Shown here: positions 48,682 through 63,055 of the stretch, one piece after another | Layout: each line of letters opens with the position of its first letter | How positions within the stretch are numbered: the stretch's first letter is position 1 | From: Luscinia megarhynchos | Taxonomy: Eukaryota; Chordata; Aves; Passeriformes; Turdidae | Length of the DNA stretch: 64,000 bases | Direction of reading: 5' to 3' | Assembly: GCA_034336665.1 (NCBI GenBank) | Contig: CM067566.1 | Coordinates: 30,782,330-30,846,329 of the forward strand | The notes under the pieces: generated by a model | Seen by the model: the letters and a program-made list of their open reading frames with translations, nothing else | Told to the model about the DNA's origin: nothing | Databases searched by the model: none | Made by a program: the position numbers and the translations under genes

Positions 48682-48920
48682 TTTAGGAGATCTCTGGAGA
48701 GCATCTGGTCCAACCCTCCCCCTCATTACAGCAGAGATCCTTAAAGCACATGACACAAGAATGCATCCAGGTGGGTTTTGAATTTCTCCAGAGAGGGAGA
48801 CTCCACAACCTCCCAGGCAGCCTGTTCCAGTGCTCTGCCATCCTCAACATAAAATTCTTCCTCATGCTGAGGTGAAACTACTTGTATTTTAGTTTATGGC
48901 CATTGCTCCTCATCCTGAAA
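48682..48920 (-). mobile_element. CR1 LINE fragment, antisense 3' portion
   Basis: On the plus strand: GAGCATCTGGTCCAACCCTCCCC, then CCAGGTGGGTTTTGAATTTCTCCAGAGAGGGAGACTCCACAACCTCCCAGGCAGCCTGTTCCAGTGCTCTGCCATCCT and AAATTCTTCCTCATGCTGAGGTGAAACTACTTGTATTTTAGTTTATGGCCATTGCTCCTCATCCTG. This is classic reverse-complement CR1. The 60-codon minus open frame over it is repeat-derived. Confidence 0.93.
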
Positions 48921-51900
48921 ACAGAGAAAAAAAAATTTAGAGAGACCAGAAAAATAATCACATTTAAAAAATGGATTGCAATTAAGGATGGGGAATTTTA
49001 TCTCTGAGTTTTGGAAAATAGTACAATCTTGCTTCTTGCTCTTCCACTATCTAAACAGCAGAACAAATGGATGTAGTCTGAAAATATCTGACACTGTGCC
49101 ATCAACGCAGACCAGAAACATTCATGTAAAAATTAAATGTAATAAGAATATATCAAAATTAATGCATTAAAAAGCAAACTATCATGGACCAGCTAGAAAA
49201 TTAACACAGCAAAAATCAATGAAGAGCATTTACTGAGGTATTTCAATATCATGACTTTCTCTTAGAAAACTGCCAGTTTCTCAGGAGAGAAGCTTTCTTA
49301 GGAAAATTCTAACATTCATTAACCTTTAATTAAGTCCCCTGGTTCCAGTAAGGACTTTCTGCTTGACTAACAAAACTCGGATGGCAACAGGAGCAGCTTT
49401 TCTCTAAAAGAAACGTTACTTACTTCTTGGTAAGAGCCTTGGTCAGGGTAGCTCACAGGTACACTCCCTACTCTTCTCACCTGATACAGAATCAAAGCAT
49501 TTTACCTCATGAGACAACACATCCCCTAATAGGAACAGTTGCAAGGCTAGAGACAAAGACAGAAAACAGCCTGTCAGGAAGTACAATTTAAACCACTTTT
49601 GCTATATTACCCTATTAAAAAGATTACATTTAGAAGGATTTTTTGTGTAAAAATCTACTTTAAAAAATCCTTTTCATGAGGGTACCCCAAAAAAATTGTG
49701 AAAACCAGCAATTACAGTTTGGAAAATAAGTAACATGGCTTATTTATCAAATTAATTATATTTCAGAATCAAAATGAAACATGAATGAAACAAATGAAAT
49801 ATACTTTTAGCTAATGGTTCTAGAGCATTAAGAAGATCATTTCTAAGGATGTCAGCCAAATTGTCCTCATTGATTTCATCTCCATGACACAGTCCAGAAC
49901 ACCAGAGTCAAAAGAAGTTCAGTCTGGAGCAAATTAGACTCCCTCTTGTTATCCAGCACTTCAAATCCTGTTACCCAGGCACTCTTTCATCATTGAGGGG
50001 AAGGGCAGAGAGGAGTCAAGGAAAAGATTTCCAAGTTTTTCCTTTTACAGTTTCCCAGAAAAGCAGCCATTGTTTATGTCAAAACAGTCTCTGATCTCTG
50101 CAGAATGGTGAATACTGTGTACAGGTCAAGGAATGTCATACCCAAGTTCTTCACTCACATGTCAGTGAAATCCCATTGACTTTAACCAAGGTGCTGCATT
50201 TGAAGCAAAAGGGGTTTTCAAGTCATTCCACAGGCACACAGCTCAGCTTGGTATTTCTGCTCACCCCCAGGAGGAATATTTTCCCTTTTTTTAGTGCAGC
50301 TGCACAGCATGAAATGAGCCTTCTCTGAGCTGCTCTGCAGAGGTGCACCACTTCCAGCTTACATAAACCAGGACTTCTTGTACTCTTCACTGTGTGTGCC
50401 CTAACAGCCTTTCATGTCTGAGGTTGAACTACTGAAAGAGCAAGGCAGATATAGGTGTTTGAAAATGAAAGGATGTTCAGTTATTTAAAAATTACAGTCC
50501 TAGTACTTCTGTAAAAAATTAATTAATTAATTAATTAAATTAGTTTTACAACACTTCTGTTTGCAGAATGAGTAAAAATCCTTACTTTTTTCCCTCAAAA
50601 CACCCTATATTTTTTCCCTCATTCTTCTATTCTCAAAGGTACATGAAGGAACCTTTTCTCTTTCTCTTCTCCCATTGAAAAGAAAAAATGTGAGAGGATG
50701 AAAGACAAGGAACACTGCACCAACTATTTTGTTTCTACATTCATAAAAGTGGTGCTTTTTTGAGAAACCAGCTTAGAAGTTTTCACCCTAAGAATTACCA
50801 CCCGTTCTAGCTGCTACCCAGAAGTTATGTCATACAATTTTTTAAGTGACATTGGGGCGTCCTCACAGATGAAAACTTCACCTTGCCATTTCACTGTTTA
50901 TAAAAGATTATAGTCCAGTATATTATATAATTATTTCACAAATAACTGAACTGTCTGGACATTTTTGGACACTTCCAGATAAAGTGGGTTTAGCCACATC
51001 CAATTTATGATGCTTGTGTGTAGCAGCTACCACCTTTTCACAGGATTCTGTAAGTTACAAATGTTTCCAGACCATCCAGTTCACTTCAGAAAATCAGTTG
51101 GGCAAATAAATATTTATTTCGGTTCTCACATTAAAAAAAATATGAAAAGCTTTAATTAACACAAAATCTAAACTTTAATACCTAAAGTAGTCAATAATCT
51201 AAGAACCTCTGGTGATTATAGCAGTGGTATTATGACACCAGATAAAGTATAACTACTAATTCAATCCCCATCATATTCACAAAATTATACTCAATGTGAA
51301 AGATTAACAAAGATGCCTTAAACTATATATATAAATCTTTCTACATTCAGAAATATCCCTTCCATTCTGTAAAGTGCTGATCCATATTCTTTGCTTATCT
51401 GAAATTTAACAAGTCTGTCAGAGAGTACAGATATTGCTCATTTGTGTCTTTTCTACTATCTCTTTCTGTCAGGAACAAAATAGAAAAGAAGAAAGCACAC
51501 CAAAAGAAAATCAAACAAAGGGCTCATAACATTCCAGGAAAAGCAAAACCATTGGATAGCACTGTGTTTTATACAACAGGATTCCTTGAGAGTTTGCAAC
51601 AACAACTAAACATCAATACTCTTCCAGTGAAGTGACAGAATATTCATCCTGGTAACAATTGCATTCTGTTACATAGAGAGCAGCATATGGTAAATATTTA
51701 TACAAGATATTCAGCCAGCTGCGCACCAACATTCATAAATAAAAGCTAAATTAACACAGCATCTGCTGAGAATTTTTTCCAGCATGCCAGGATTGTTCCA
51801 GGCAGAATCTGAGCCTGTGTTATAGGATCTGAGGTAATCTACCATCTACTCACCCATGTATTGGTCCCAGATTTCAGAACAGCACTAAGTTGAAACTGCA

Positions 51901-52489
51901 AATACAACTGAGGATCAGAGAGCAGCTTAAAAGCTCCTGAGGTCTGGTATCACAGACAAAAAGCATATTTAAGATGTAAATTTGAATCAGCAAAGCAGTT
52001 AGAACCAGGGCATGGCCTAGCTCATTGTAAAAGTTATTTTCCTCCTAAGGGGAGAATGTTGGTAATAGTGCTTGACTAGGTATTTCAAAGTTTCTACCAC
52101 AAAAATTTCTACCTATGCAAAAATGTAAAAACGTTAAAAGAAGTTTGATGAGAGTTTTTTTTTTATAATGAAAGACAAGAAGAATGTGCTTTAGATACCA
52201 ACAGCCTCAAAAAAATCACTTAATTAAAGACAATAAACAGAACTTTGGCCTATAATGATTTTTTTACCAATAGTTTTGTGTAAAAATTTAAACCTTAAAT
52301 GATTTTTTTACTTCACAAATATGTCCTACAACATCATGTCTGCTACAGAGATGAGTGCATCCACCTTTATTTCTGTTTTAATGTTCTGGACTTGTACAAA
52401 TTTGTATGCACTATTAAAAATTATGACTAAAACATTTCTTGCCCTTCATTCATTAATAGAGATGCTAAGCAGATAATAACTTAAACCCG
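48921..52489. other. Unique DNA without recognisable gene
   Basis: No exon or transposon is recognised. It includes a (TTAA)n microsatellite at 50,517-50,539. Confidence 0.6.
50517..50539. repeat. (TTAA)n microsatellite
   Basis: About five and a half perfect AATT/TTAA units, fully self-complementary. Confidence 0.95.
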
Positions 52490-53200
52490 TTTCACCTCCA
52501 GAGAGTGCAATTTGTTAACCACTACATTCTGAGTCCAGTCATCGAGAATTTTATCTATTTGACAGACTATATCTCAATCACCCATAAAGACCATAATTTC
52601 TTAAAAAAACATACAAGAATATTGCAGAAGACAATATCAAAAACCTTGGTGAACACAAAGTAGATGATATTCAACACTTTCTTCTCACTTATGAAGCCAG
52701 TCATTTCAACCTAGAGGCCAGCAAGTCTAGTCAGGCATTGTATACCTCTAGCTTTCATAGCATCAACCTTATATTCCCATATAGACAAGTTCCTCCTCTG
52801 CAGCATCTACCTACCTCCTTTGTACTGCTGTTTAGTCACAAAGATATCCTGGTAAATCTAACTTGTTTGCTTCAGTACCAGGATGGAATTGTTCTTGAGC
52901 TGAAGGAAACTGCCTTTAGATGTCTCCTACATTTTCCTAAACCCTTTGGTCTTCAGAAGTGACTCCCATGGGATTCCACCTATTAGGCCCCTGATTAAGC
53001 TAAAGTCTGTTCTCCTGGAATCCAGGGCAAGTACTCTGCTCCCTTCTACCTCATTCCCCTCAGGATCTTTTACTCCACTATTTCGTGGTCAACACAGCCA
53101 AGGATACCATTGATTAACACATCCCCAACAGGTTCTTCCTTATTAATGAATAGAATCTCAAGATATGCATCAGCTCTGGTGGGTGCAGGGGGTGCCAAGA
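52490..53200 (-). mobile_element. CR1 LINE ORF2 fragment, antisense, internally deleted
   Basis: Read on the minus strand, 52,950-53,110 carries the conserved endonuclease/RT linker. This is the GACCACGAAATAGTGGAGT...AAGATCCTGAGGGGAATGAGG and CCCTGGATTCCAGGAGAACAGACTTTAGC order, followed by CCATGGGA. The strand then reaches an RT motif-A relic, IIYFVFTKVFDIV, at 52,630-52,674. In an intact CR1 these two landmarks are several hundred bases further apart, so the middle has been lost or scrambled. The right edge near 53,200 is uncertain. No 3' end is present. Confidence 0.8.
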
Positions 53201-56200
53201 GCAAAGAGATGCCTCAGCAGCATCCCTGGTCCCCTCTGCTCCCCACCCTGTGGACCAATCTGAAAACTTCCAAATACCTGCTTGCAGGACATACTCATAG
53301 ATCTTTAGGTTGTGGCAGCTGTTTGCCCAGGCAGAGAGCAAACTGAAGCCACACATAGGATTAATTCCTTTTTCCAAATCTAAAATCCTGTCAGAATGCT
53401 TTCCAAGAATGAGTGACTTAGCTCAGGAGCCCTGTCTACTTCACATTCACAGCAAGACCACTTCACTGAAATAGAGGCAGAGGCTGTGCCACCGTTTTGG
53501 GGAGAAAGGCTTTGAAAATTGCGGGAACATCCTTAGTGGATGTCACAGTTGACATCCCAGAAGCACCAGTCTGGATTTTCTGCACATACATTAGCTTGAC
53601 ACTGTAAAACCACATCCATGTAAAATGAAATCTAAAAGAACAGAAGTATATGAACCTTTCTATTTTCTTGTCTTTGAACACTGCAGATCACTTTTTGAGA
53701 AGGGGTCAAGAGAAATCCAGTAAATGGCCAGGATCTATCTAGTTACCTGTCCAAGGTTATAACAATGGGTGCAGCTTCCATATCTATGCCAAATTCAGAT
53801 GAGTAATAAAAATAAATAATTTAAGGCTGTTGCCATGATCTTGAATATCTTGTAGTGTGAGCATCTCTTCCTGACTCTTGAAAACTATTTCCTCAGGGAG
53901 GTACCTTTATGGGCTGTGCTTTTGAGGAGATACAGGAGTTTTCTGTCCATTAACTAGCTACCTACATTTCCCAAAACATACACATTCCTCTTCCAAACAT
54001 TTCTCTATTTTTCCAACTATTAATTTTCTGTGGCTTCACTCGAAGAGAGTAGTCACAAACTGACCACCACATCTCACTTAAGTCTCAGTTTGCATGCTCA
54101 TTTTGCAGATAGACACCAGAGCTCTGTTCTGCATACATTTACCTTTTTTTTCCCAAGGTTTCCAGCTATCTGCATTCCTGTTCACAAAATAAATAAACAG
54201 ATATATAATGTTCAAAAATTTCAAGGATCACAAAAAAATACATTTTCCCCCAGGGGAGGAGAAAATACTCCTTTTTAGAAGAGGAATAATGTGAGAAATG
54301 TAATAAATGTTTTGTGTTAAGAAATTACGTAGGAGTACGAGAAAGTGATTGAAGAATGATAGACATGAAATTTGAATTCTAATTTCAATTGCTAACTTCT
54401 ACTGTATGCATTATAATTTTAGTTAAACAAGGAAGGCATATGAAGCCATGAGAATACATGGAAACAGTTTGAGCAGACATGCCAATGCAGTGATTGAAGT
54501 CTCATTTCATACTAAAAAACTTAAAATTTATACAGGGTATCTGAAATTCAGCTATTTTACAACAGTGGTAAATGCAGATCAAACTCATGCTGATAAATTC
54601 AGTGCTTTGGGATATGATCTCATTTACAACAAATTGGTTGATTCAACAGAAATTCCATTAGATATTCAGCTAAAAGAAACAATAATATGAAGTATCACAG
54701 CAACCTGTGTTATAAAGTTTGGATTTTGCTGTGGATAAAAATACACAAAACTATACTTGGATCAGGAAAGGAAAGGCAGAATAGTCTTGTTTGAATCAGT
54801 AACAGAAATTATAAATTGAGAAAAACTCAAAAAATCTGAAAGTAACTCTCTATAGAATTATCCCCAATGTAGAAAAAAAAAATCCATTATTGACAATTCT
54901 TGCTGGGAATAATGTCTCTTAGCTCTACAAAATGCCTGAGAAATTCTTTGCCAGGAAGCACACGGCTTCCAAAATCTCTCTGGGGTTCTGCTGCTGGAGA
55001 AACAGTACCTGTATAGGGACCTTTCTGTCTGAAAAATAACAGTTTTTATTAGATTCTGAAGGAAAATATTTGGGTCATTCCTGAGAGCCTTGCTGTCTGG
55101 GGAAAGCAAGTGAACTATTTAAGGCTTCTCTGCTAAGGAAAAAGAAAAAACTTATTTCCTGAAGACTCTGTCTCTCTCAGCTTAATAAATAACTTGTACA
55201 TACTACTAAGAGCTATACTAGTCTTTCATGCAATTCAGAAATTAAAGAAAAGATAATTGTAGTCTGAACAGCATATGTTGGGATTTTTTTATATTAAACT
55301 TTCAATTTTTGTAATCTCATTGACAGCTTTTAGAAAGTTTCTGGTCAGCATTACATTTATTCTATGCTCTGATGTCAATGCAAACTACTTATGTGATCCT
55401 TATTGACATGCTTTCTCATACTGTACATTTTTAGTAAAAATAATAATTAAAGAAAATATCTGAATGTTTTTAAAGCAACTACTGAAAATTTTACTTTATA
55501 TTACCAAACAGAAAGCAAATCAGTCTGATGGAATTAATGCAGGAGCTACAGATGCAGATCAATTATAACTTCCATCTTTATGCACCTTACCATCCAGATT
55601 ACCATAAAAAAATATGGCATTTACAATGCTCATTAACATATTAGAAGAGCCAAAAACTTAACAAAAATATATATAAAATATTAGTAGATGTAGAAAAATA
55701 AAAAACTTCTGACTCCAATATCCTTGAAAACTATTTTTATTTAATAATCTACTCACTGGAAGTTTCTGAGTTGACAAGAAACAGTTAAACACTTCCAACA
55801 CACACCTGTGACTCTCTTCAGGGTGAGGAGAGTCAGGCAACAGACAGCTAATCAAGCTGGCTGGTTGATGCTGCATGGAAACAGATGAGAACCTGTACAT
55901 GCACTATGCAGTTTAGTCATGCAGGACTCATCTCCCAGCATTTTCAACTCTTTCTCTAATAATAAGCTGTCCAAAGTTTCACTCTTTTTCCAGCATAAAA
56001 TTGAGAACTGAAGTTCAATATCCTACTTTCACATATAAAGTGACAATTTATTTCTTGTGGCCATTTGTATAAGATACAAAGTAAGAAAAAACATAATCTG
56101 AATGTTGAAGAAGGTCAGTTCCAAAAACCATGGCTTCCTGCTTCCAGAGGCTTTTTTTCTTTCATAGTGTTCAAGATCACAAATAAACCAAGGTTCTCAC

Positions 56201-59200
56201 CTCACCTCAAAATTAGTACCAAAATGTGCTGTACTGGCTCAGATGGAGATAGTTTTCTTAAGGGCATCTTGTGTGGTTCTGTGTTTTGGGTTTGTGCCTG
56301 GTGGGTTTTGGTAACACAAGGGCATTTTGACTGCTGCTGGTGCCCATGACATTAAAAAAATCCTCAGGCACTGACAGAAGCCTTTAGGCTCCTGACCCAA
56401 AACATCTGGGATCTCTCACGACAGCTAGCATGCTTTTATAAAATACAGTGGTATCTGTTACAAATATTCTGATTTAGACACATCCTGAAATAATTCAGAT
56501 GGAATGCTGGTTCCATTACCAGTTCATTCCTCAGATGACAAAATCAAACTGCCTTCACATAATTGAAGCAGAAGCAAGGGAAAAGAAAACCCAAACAGAT
56601 TGCATATTAATTTAGGATTTCTTTTTCTACCAAATAGTAAAGATTAATCAGCTTATTCTTTATGCATTTGTATTCTCATGAATAATTATTAAATAATTTA
56701 TATTGTGAATCACACATAAAAAGAGGATGTTAAAACTACTGGACTATTTTTATATTTGAAAGTTTATCAAGTGATTATATGCCTTTCACAAAATTATGCT
56801 ATACCAGAAGGTTTTTTTTCAAGTTTTTTGAAAGGTTTTTTTTTCGAGTTTTTAACTTGTTGGAAACATCACAACTTTACAGAAACAAGAGATTTACTCC
56901 TCTCCTTTTAAAATAACTTCATTAAGGAAATTATTTGTAAGCAGGTCAGTATTACCTGACCTGATGAATTAAAAAATAAACTTGATTAACACAATAAATT
57001 ACACAGAAGTAAGGACTTCAGAAGTTATAAAAAAATTTTAACTCCCATAAGAAAAGGTTCTCTTTTAATTTACCTAAGAACTTTTACCCCTCTTTCTCCT
57101 ACCCAATTCAAATAATTATGTACTTTGCAGTGCAGTATCTAACAGATGTTTTCAGAATTCCTGCTGTTTCTACTGTCTAACCCATAAAATTTATCACACT
57201 GGGCATTTGGTGCATTGATTTTCTGGGCTGTTTGAGACATGAAACAGAATAGAAGATGCAACTTATATCAGCTGAAATGCAAGAGCCAAAGTAGTTTTCT
57301 TGTGAGCTCAAGAAGAAAATAGAGGGTTTAGAACATTTATCTCTGTCACATTCATTGACTTAACTATTACAAGCTAGTCTTGATTAAATTAAATATTCCT
57401 TTCTGTGCCTAAGAACTCAGGAAATATCTCAGGGAATAAAAGGTAAAGAGCAAGAACTGGTAACAAAATACATCTGTATTTCTCATTTCTCATGTACCCT
57501 GCTTAACAAGTACTTAACCTACAAATCCATGGCTTTTGGGGACCTGCTGCCAGGTAACTTATGCTCTAATTTCAGAATGTGTATGGAAAACAATATTTAG
57601 ACCTAATGGAGTCTTTCTGCATCATATATTTGTGTTCACATTGCAGAAATCAGAGAGGACAGAACATGACATGAGAAGAAGGGGCACACCTAAAGCTTGT
57701 GTGGTCCTGAAGACAACAACTTTAACCAAAATACATTTTTCACACTTGGCTATATCACATATCAAAATCAAAGGACTTGAATAAAATAAAACATTCCTCT
57801 ATCAACCACACCCCGAGCAATGATTTTGGCAATTTTGCTACAATTACATTGGCCAATAAATTTGATGTTTAGGTCTTTTGGTGAAGTTTAGCTTAGTTTT
57901 AGAGAAACATTTTGCAGCATTACTTATGTTAAACTTTTCATAGTTCACTGATCTGCCCTAAATGTTCACTTTAGTTTCCTGTAGTTATAACATGATCTTC
58001 AGGATTATTTTTTTCAAAAGAAATAACAACACCTTTTTATTCTTGACTTTGAACCAGCTAGAAATTTGCTTGATATGTCAGTTCTAAAAATAGCATAAAT
58101 ATATCTTAACTGCATACTGTACAGGAACTGCTGAAATTGTGCACTATTTCTTATATAGACAGATGAAAAGTAAGCTATGCAATTTTAATGACTTCTTTAC
58201 TTGCTTGAACATCCAGACATCTGCTAACTGTTGCTATCAGGACTCTGGATGGCTCTAAGGAAGGTGTTACTGGATGAAATTTTATGATTCTTGCTCTAAA
58301 GAAAGTTTGAATCAGAGAATCAGGAAGGTCAGTTCCTAACTTAAACATTTATGAAGACAGAAACAATTCCTTCATTTCATGCACTTTTATGAGCATCTGC
58401 TGAAGAGAGGAGATAGGATACAAAAGGATAAGGACATCTCCATTCTGTCAGTGGAGCAGATAAGTCATTCTCATGCACTAATAATATCCTTTAAATTGGC
58501 ATAATGATATTGCCTATTGCAAGACCAAAAAAGCAGTCACACACAAACAAACCCTTCCTGCCATGTTTTTTCCTCCTAGATCATAATAATAAGCCCATGA
58601 TACAAACCCTTGGGCCAAAATAAATATAATACAGCAGGTTCATGAAATGTGTAGAACTTGAAACAAGGGTAGGGCTGGAATGGTGAATATGGGATATAAA
58701 AATCATTTTCTTAGGAGAATAGTCCTACAGAAAATGATTCTACAGAATACAGGCTTCTAAGTTTCTCAAAAATTCAGCTGAAAAGTGCTGAAATGCTTCA
58801 AACTTTTCTTGTGAGGTAACAGTGATATCTGAAAAAATTTTATTTGTAAAATGCAACTCAGCATACCAAGCACAAGATCAATTAATTTGTATAGTTCAAT
58901 TAATCCCATTCAATACAATTTTCTGTTATCAAAGCAGAATGTGTAGTGTTCACTTAATTAATTTGCCTACAAGTCAGCTTTTATTCAAAGGAAAGGAAGG
59001 AGTACAGAATGGAGGTGATAGTAAAGATTTTGATATCATTAAGTGCAAGGTTCAAAAAAGCCATGTATTCCAATCAAAGATGATGTCTCCAGCCTTCTAT
59101 AAAAAACTCAGTTATAAAAAAATGTAGTAATCTAAAAAATGATCTAATGAATGATCTTATCAAATATTAGGAGCAGTTTTAAAATTTCTTAGGAAGCCTT

Positions 59201-61756
59201 CTCTTTTCATGACATTTCCACACTCTCAGAGTCATCAGAGTAATTCAGTGTTTTCCACTCAAATACATCCAGGAGCAATTAATTCCATTCCAGCCATAAT
59301 AACAATGTACCAATATGATTTTTTGCATCTAGTTATTTTCTCCAGAAGAAATAGTGAGCTGCATTAATTTATTTTTATGAAGTAGAGGAATTCTGACCAT
59401 CACATTTTAATTACTTTCTGTGTAAGAATCCTAAGTCTTCACTCATGTTTTAATTTAACAATAGCACTTCCAAAGTTAGAAAAGATAAACATGAATAACA
59501 GGGAATAAAATAATGAAGTTATTTAATTTAATTTAATTAAAGATTTAAACAATACAAAACCAACAAGGATAATGAAAAGTTCTTTTAAAATTTTTAAGTG
59601 GTTGTTGGAATCTTAAAAAAAATACTTGGTGTGAGATAGCTCTGTGAACCTGCAAGAAGGCTGCTCTTTTAAAGCAAGATATTTTAATGTTTTTATTTTA
59701 GAATTATTTCAAGTTAAGATTTTTCTGAGGCACTATACTTTGCCATGCAAATTTGGATGTCTCTTGATTTCTGCCTTAGTTAAAACCCAGACTTTGCAAG
59801 CAGAAAATGTTTAATTAAGTATAGGAGAATACTAATTATGAAAGTCTTTAATTCTAAAATACTTTATGTTTCACATAAAATTACTTCAAATCATCATCAT
59901 GCAACAGAAGTTTAATATAATAAAACTAAAATAACATCACAATACAGAAATATGTAATTGCCTCAAATTATTACATATGCATCCTAGAAGTATCTCTTAG
60001 CAATGAAGTTGAATGAAAATAACATTTCTCACTAAAAAAAAGTTTAGCTGATAAATGTGTCCATCCACAAAATCATATAAAAACCTATTGAGACATAAGA
60101 CAAAAAGAAGTACCAAGGGACAATATAGGACTTACATTGAGTTTAACTGCCAGGCAAGTTGTAGAGCTGCCAAGCACAGGAATACCAAACTCTGCCTTGG
60201 GAGCAGTGATTTGGGGGTTTTGTGTGTGTGATCTTCCAATAAGAAAAATGTAAAAATCTTTTCTTTTGGATATAGTTTCACATATAATTAACGTTAGCTT
60301 CCAGGGTAGCAAAAGAGATGCCCACATTTCTTTTACAAAGAGAAAAACTAAACAAAATAAAGGGAAAGAAAGTAGAAGACAGAGTATAAGCCATGACTGG
60401 CCTAAAGTTCAAAGTTTAAGAGACATTTACATTAACTCATCATGGCACAGATTACCTGGATTGGCTCAGGATAAGAGTCTGTTTTTATTAAAATTACAAA
60501 AGCAGTAAGTGAATGATGTGTAAGGGAAGATACACAGGTTTGTTTACCAAAATCCAGATATCTAAAAGTTTTGGTTTACATAAACTTAATCTAGTTGCTA
60601 GGATTCCCTCTGCTGCCATAAGGGAAGACAGGCAAGTCCAAAGGAGAATTCACCTCATCTTGTCCAGGTGCTACAAAATCTGTTAAGGTGTGAACACAGC
60701 TGTTCATTTTTAAAGTAATTTAAGATAAATGTCACCTTCTGAGGTAGCAGTTGAAAATTTTGAAATATTGATGAAAAAGTCATGAATTCTTGCTTGCATA
60801 ATTCAATTTCCTGCTATATGCTCCTAGACAGGTAAAGAACCAATGCAAAATAAATGCTACTAAGCCAGAACACTAAGCAGTCATTCAGCAACACATTTCA
60901 AGAATGGCCAGTATGTCTTGCCCTCTGCTTCACATAGTCCTATGTTGCACTTCAAAGCAGGGTTTAAAAGCACTGGGATTACTCTTGTCTGACTTGTGAT
61001 AGGGTGTGAGCATGAGTAAAAAAAAAAATCTACGTCTGTGTCATATTTATAGACAAAAGGAAGTTTCCATCTCTTTGTTGTGGTAACACGGGATTTCTTA
61101 GGCATTTCAACAAGAAAAAAAGTTTATCTCTAGGGTTCAGAAAGAGAAATTAGAACTAGAATAATTTACCTTTTTTTTGTACTCCTTAACTAGAGGCAAG
61201 TTGTTGACTCAAGTCCCAGAGGCTAGGAGAAACTTCAAACATTACTTACTTAATTAAGGAAGGTCTGATGCAAAGACATTTTAAAATTATAAAGGCATAT
61301 AAAAGTGCACTTTATAAAGTATTTTGACTACTGAGCAGTAATGTATTACAAAGATAATGAGTTGACTTACTGAGCATTTGTTGCTGTCCATTACTATATC
61401 AAAACTATGATGAGACATAGACGTGTTGCAATTGGAAATTGAAATACAATGTCCAGGACTTAATTTACAACAGTGATGTTACTTTTTCCTTTGAAATTTG
61501 TCTGGTCACATCATTCACACCATTAATCACTTAGAGTATTTTCAAAAATGGAACATTATTTTAAATGTTCTTGCTGTGATATTAACGTTAAAATTGATCA
61601 AATGACAAGACTATTTTCCCAAAACATTTACTTTAATGAAAATTATAGAGGGTTGTGAAAACAACAACAAAATTTTAATATGCAAAGTAATCAGATTTGA
61701 GAATAATTCACTCTCAATAGTAATTTAAAGTAATATGATATTTTGTCTTTGAAAAG
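53201..61756. other. Unique AT-rich DNA without recognisable gene
   Basis: An 8.5-kb block with no recognised exon, RNA gene or transposon. Small structures are a perfect 8-bp hairpin GGATGTCA-CAGT-TGACATCC (53,538-53,557) and a short TTTAA repeat near 59,518-59,540. Open frames do not exceed 101 codons and show no known features. Confidence 0.55.
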
Positions 61757-63055
61757 TCATGAAGATCAGGGAGACATCCTGAAAGACTGGAAGAAGGTCC
61801 TTATCACCCTTTTCCACAAGGAAATTATAGGCCCATCTGTCAAATGAAGCTCATGATTAGGAAAAGCCAGCACAGATTGACCAAGTACAAATTTTCCTTG
61901 ACAAACCTGATTAGTTCCCACAACAAATGAACCTTCTTGGTTGATGTGGGGCTAGCAGTGAATGTTGTCTACCTGGATATCTCCAAGGCTTTTGGTATGG
62001 TTTCCCACAGCCTCCTCCTACAGAGACAAGTATGTGATGCTGTGGATGTGTGATCCATGTGGGGAATTGGCTGACTGGCCACACCTGGAGGGTTCTGGTA
62101 AATTGCTCTCCTTCACCCTGGCAATTGTCACAAGTGGAGTCCCCCAGGCAACAACACTGGGCCAATGCTGTTTAGTATCTTCATTGGTGGTTGGGATTAT
62201 GGGATCAAGAGTACCTGGATGAAGTTTGTCAGTGATAACAAACTGAGTGAGCCAGTGGAAACTTTGGAAGGGAGAGCCACTCTGCAGGAAGATCTGGACA
62301 GGCTGAAAATTAGGCCAGCAAGAACCTTATGAAGTTCAAAAAGAGCAAATGTAAGGTCCTGCACATGGGAAAACATAATCCAGGAAAGCAGCACAGGCTG
62401 GGAATCTACCTGGCTAGGGAACAGCTCTATGGAAAGGGACCTGGGGGTCCTGGTGCACAAGCAGCTCAGTGTGAGTGAACAGTTTGTTGCTGCAGCAAAG
62501 AAAGCCAATACAAGACTTGCTGCACCAACACCAGAAGAGATAAAGCAATCATCCCACTCTACTCAGTTCTGGTCAGGCCACACCTGGAATAACGTGTTCC
62601 CTGCTGTACAAGAAAGATGTGGAAGGGTGGAGAAGATGCATAAAGGGCAACAAATATGAACAAAGGACTGAGAAGCCTGCCGGTGTGAGGAAAGGGTAAG
62701 AGAAATGAGTTTGTCCAGCTTAGAGAAAAGAAGCCTTAAGGACACCTTACCATGTTCCAGCGTGTAAAGGGTGTCTACAAATAAGATGGAGACTTGTTTT
62801 TTTCAAGAAGTCATATGGAAAGGGCAACAGTGGAAGGGTACAAGTTCCTCCTGAAGAGATTTTCACTATGAGAACAGTCATCTTTCCATTGTGGGAAATG
62901 CATTCCCCAAAGTTGGCCACTTCTAAGATTCATCTGGACAGGGTGCTGGGTCATCTCACCTATACTGTGCTTTTGCCAACAAAGTTTGGGCTAGATGTTA
63001 AATGAGGTCATTTTGACCTGGGGATTCTATGATAGTATAATTCTACGATTCACTG
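61757..63055 (+). mobile_element. CR1 LINE, 1.3 kb, 5'-truncated, with reverse-transcriptase relics
   Basis: Starts in the RT domain at CAGGGAGACATCCTGAAAGACTGGAAGAAGG and continues to the 3' terminal repeat GGGATTCTATGATAGTATAATTCTACGATTC. RT motif A reads NVVYLDISKAFGMV (61,961-62,002), where the first catalytic Asp is kept and the second of the usual SKAFD is Gly. Motif B reads GVPQAT (62,136-62,153) in place of GVPQGS, in another frame. Motif C reads FVSDN (62,225-62,239) in place of FADD. The copy is clearly inactive, and the open frames at 61.9-62.7 kb are pieces of it. It is the longest CR1 in the window. Confidence 0.95.

Noticed and set aside
58200..58330. Possible weak CR1 3' similarity (TTTATGATTCTTGCTC)
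   Set aside because: Only one short TATGATTCT match; the ordered CR1 blocks seen in the other copies are absent.
62429..62659. 76-codon frame in the 61.8-63.1 kb region
   Set aside because: CR1 RT/3' remnant; the neighbouring motifs are in other frames.
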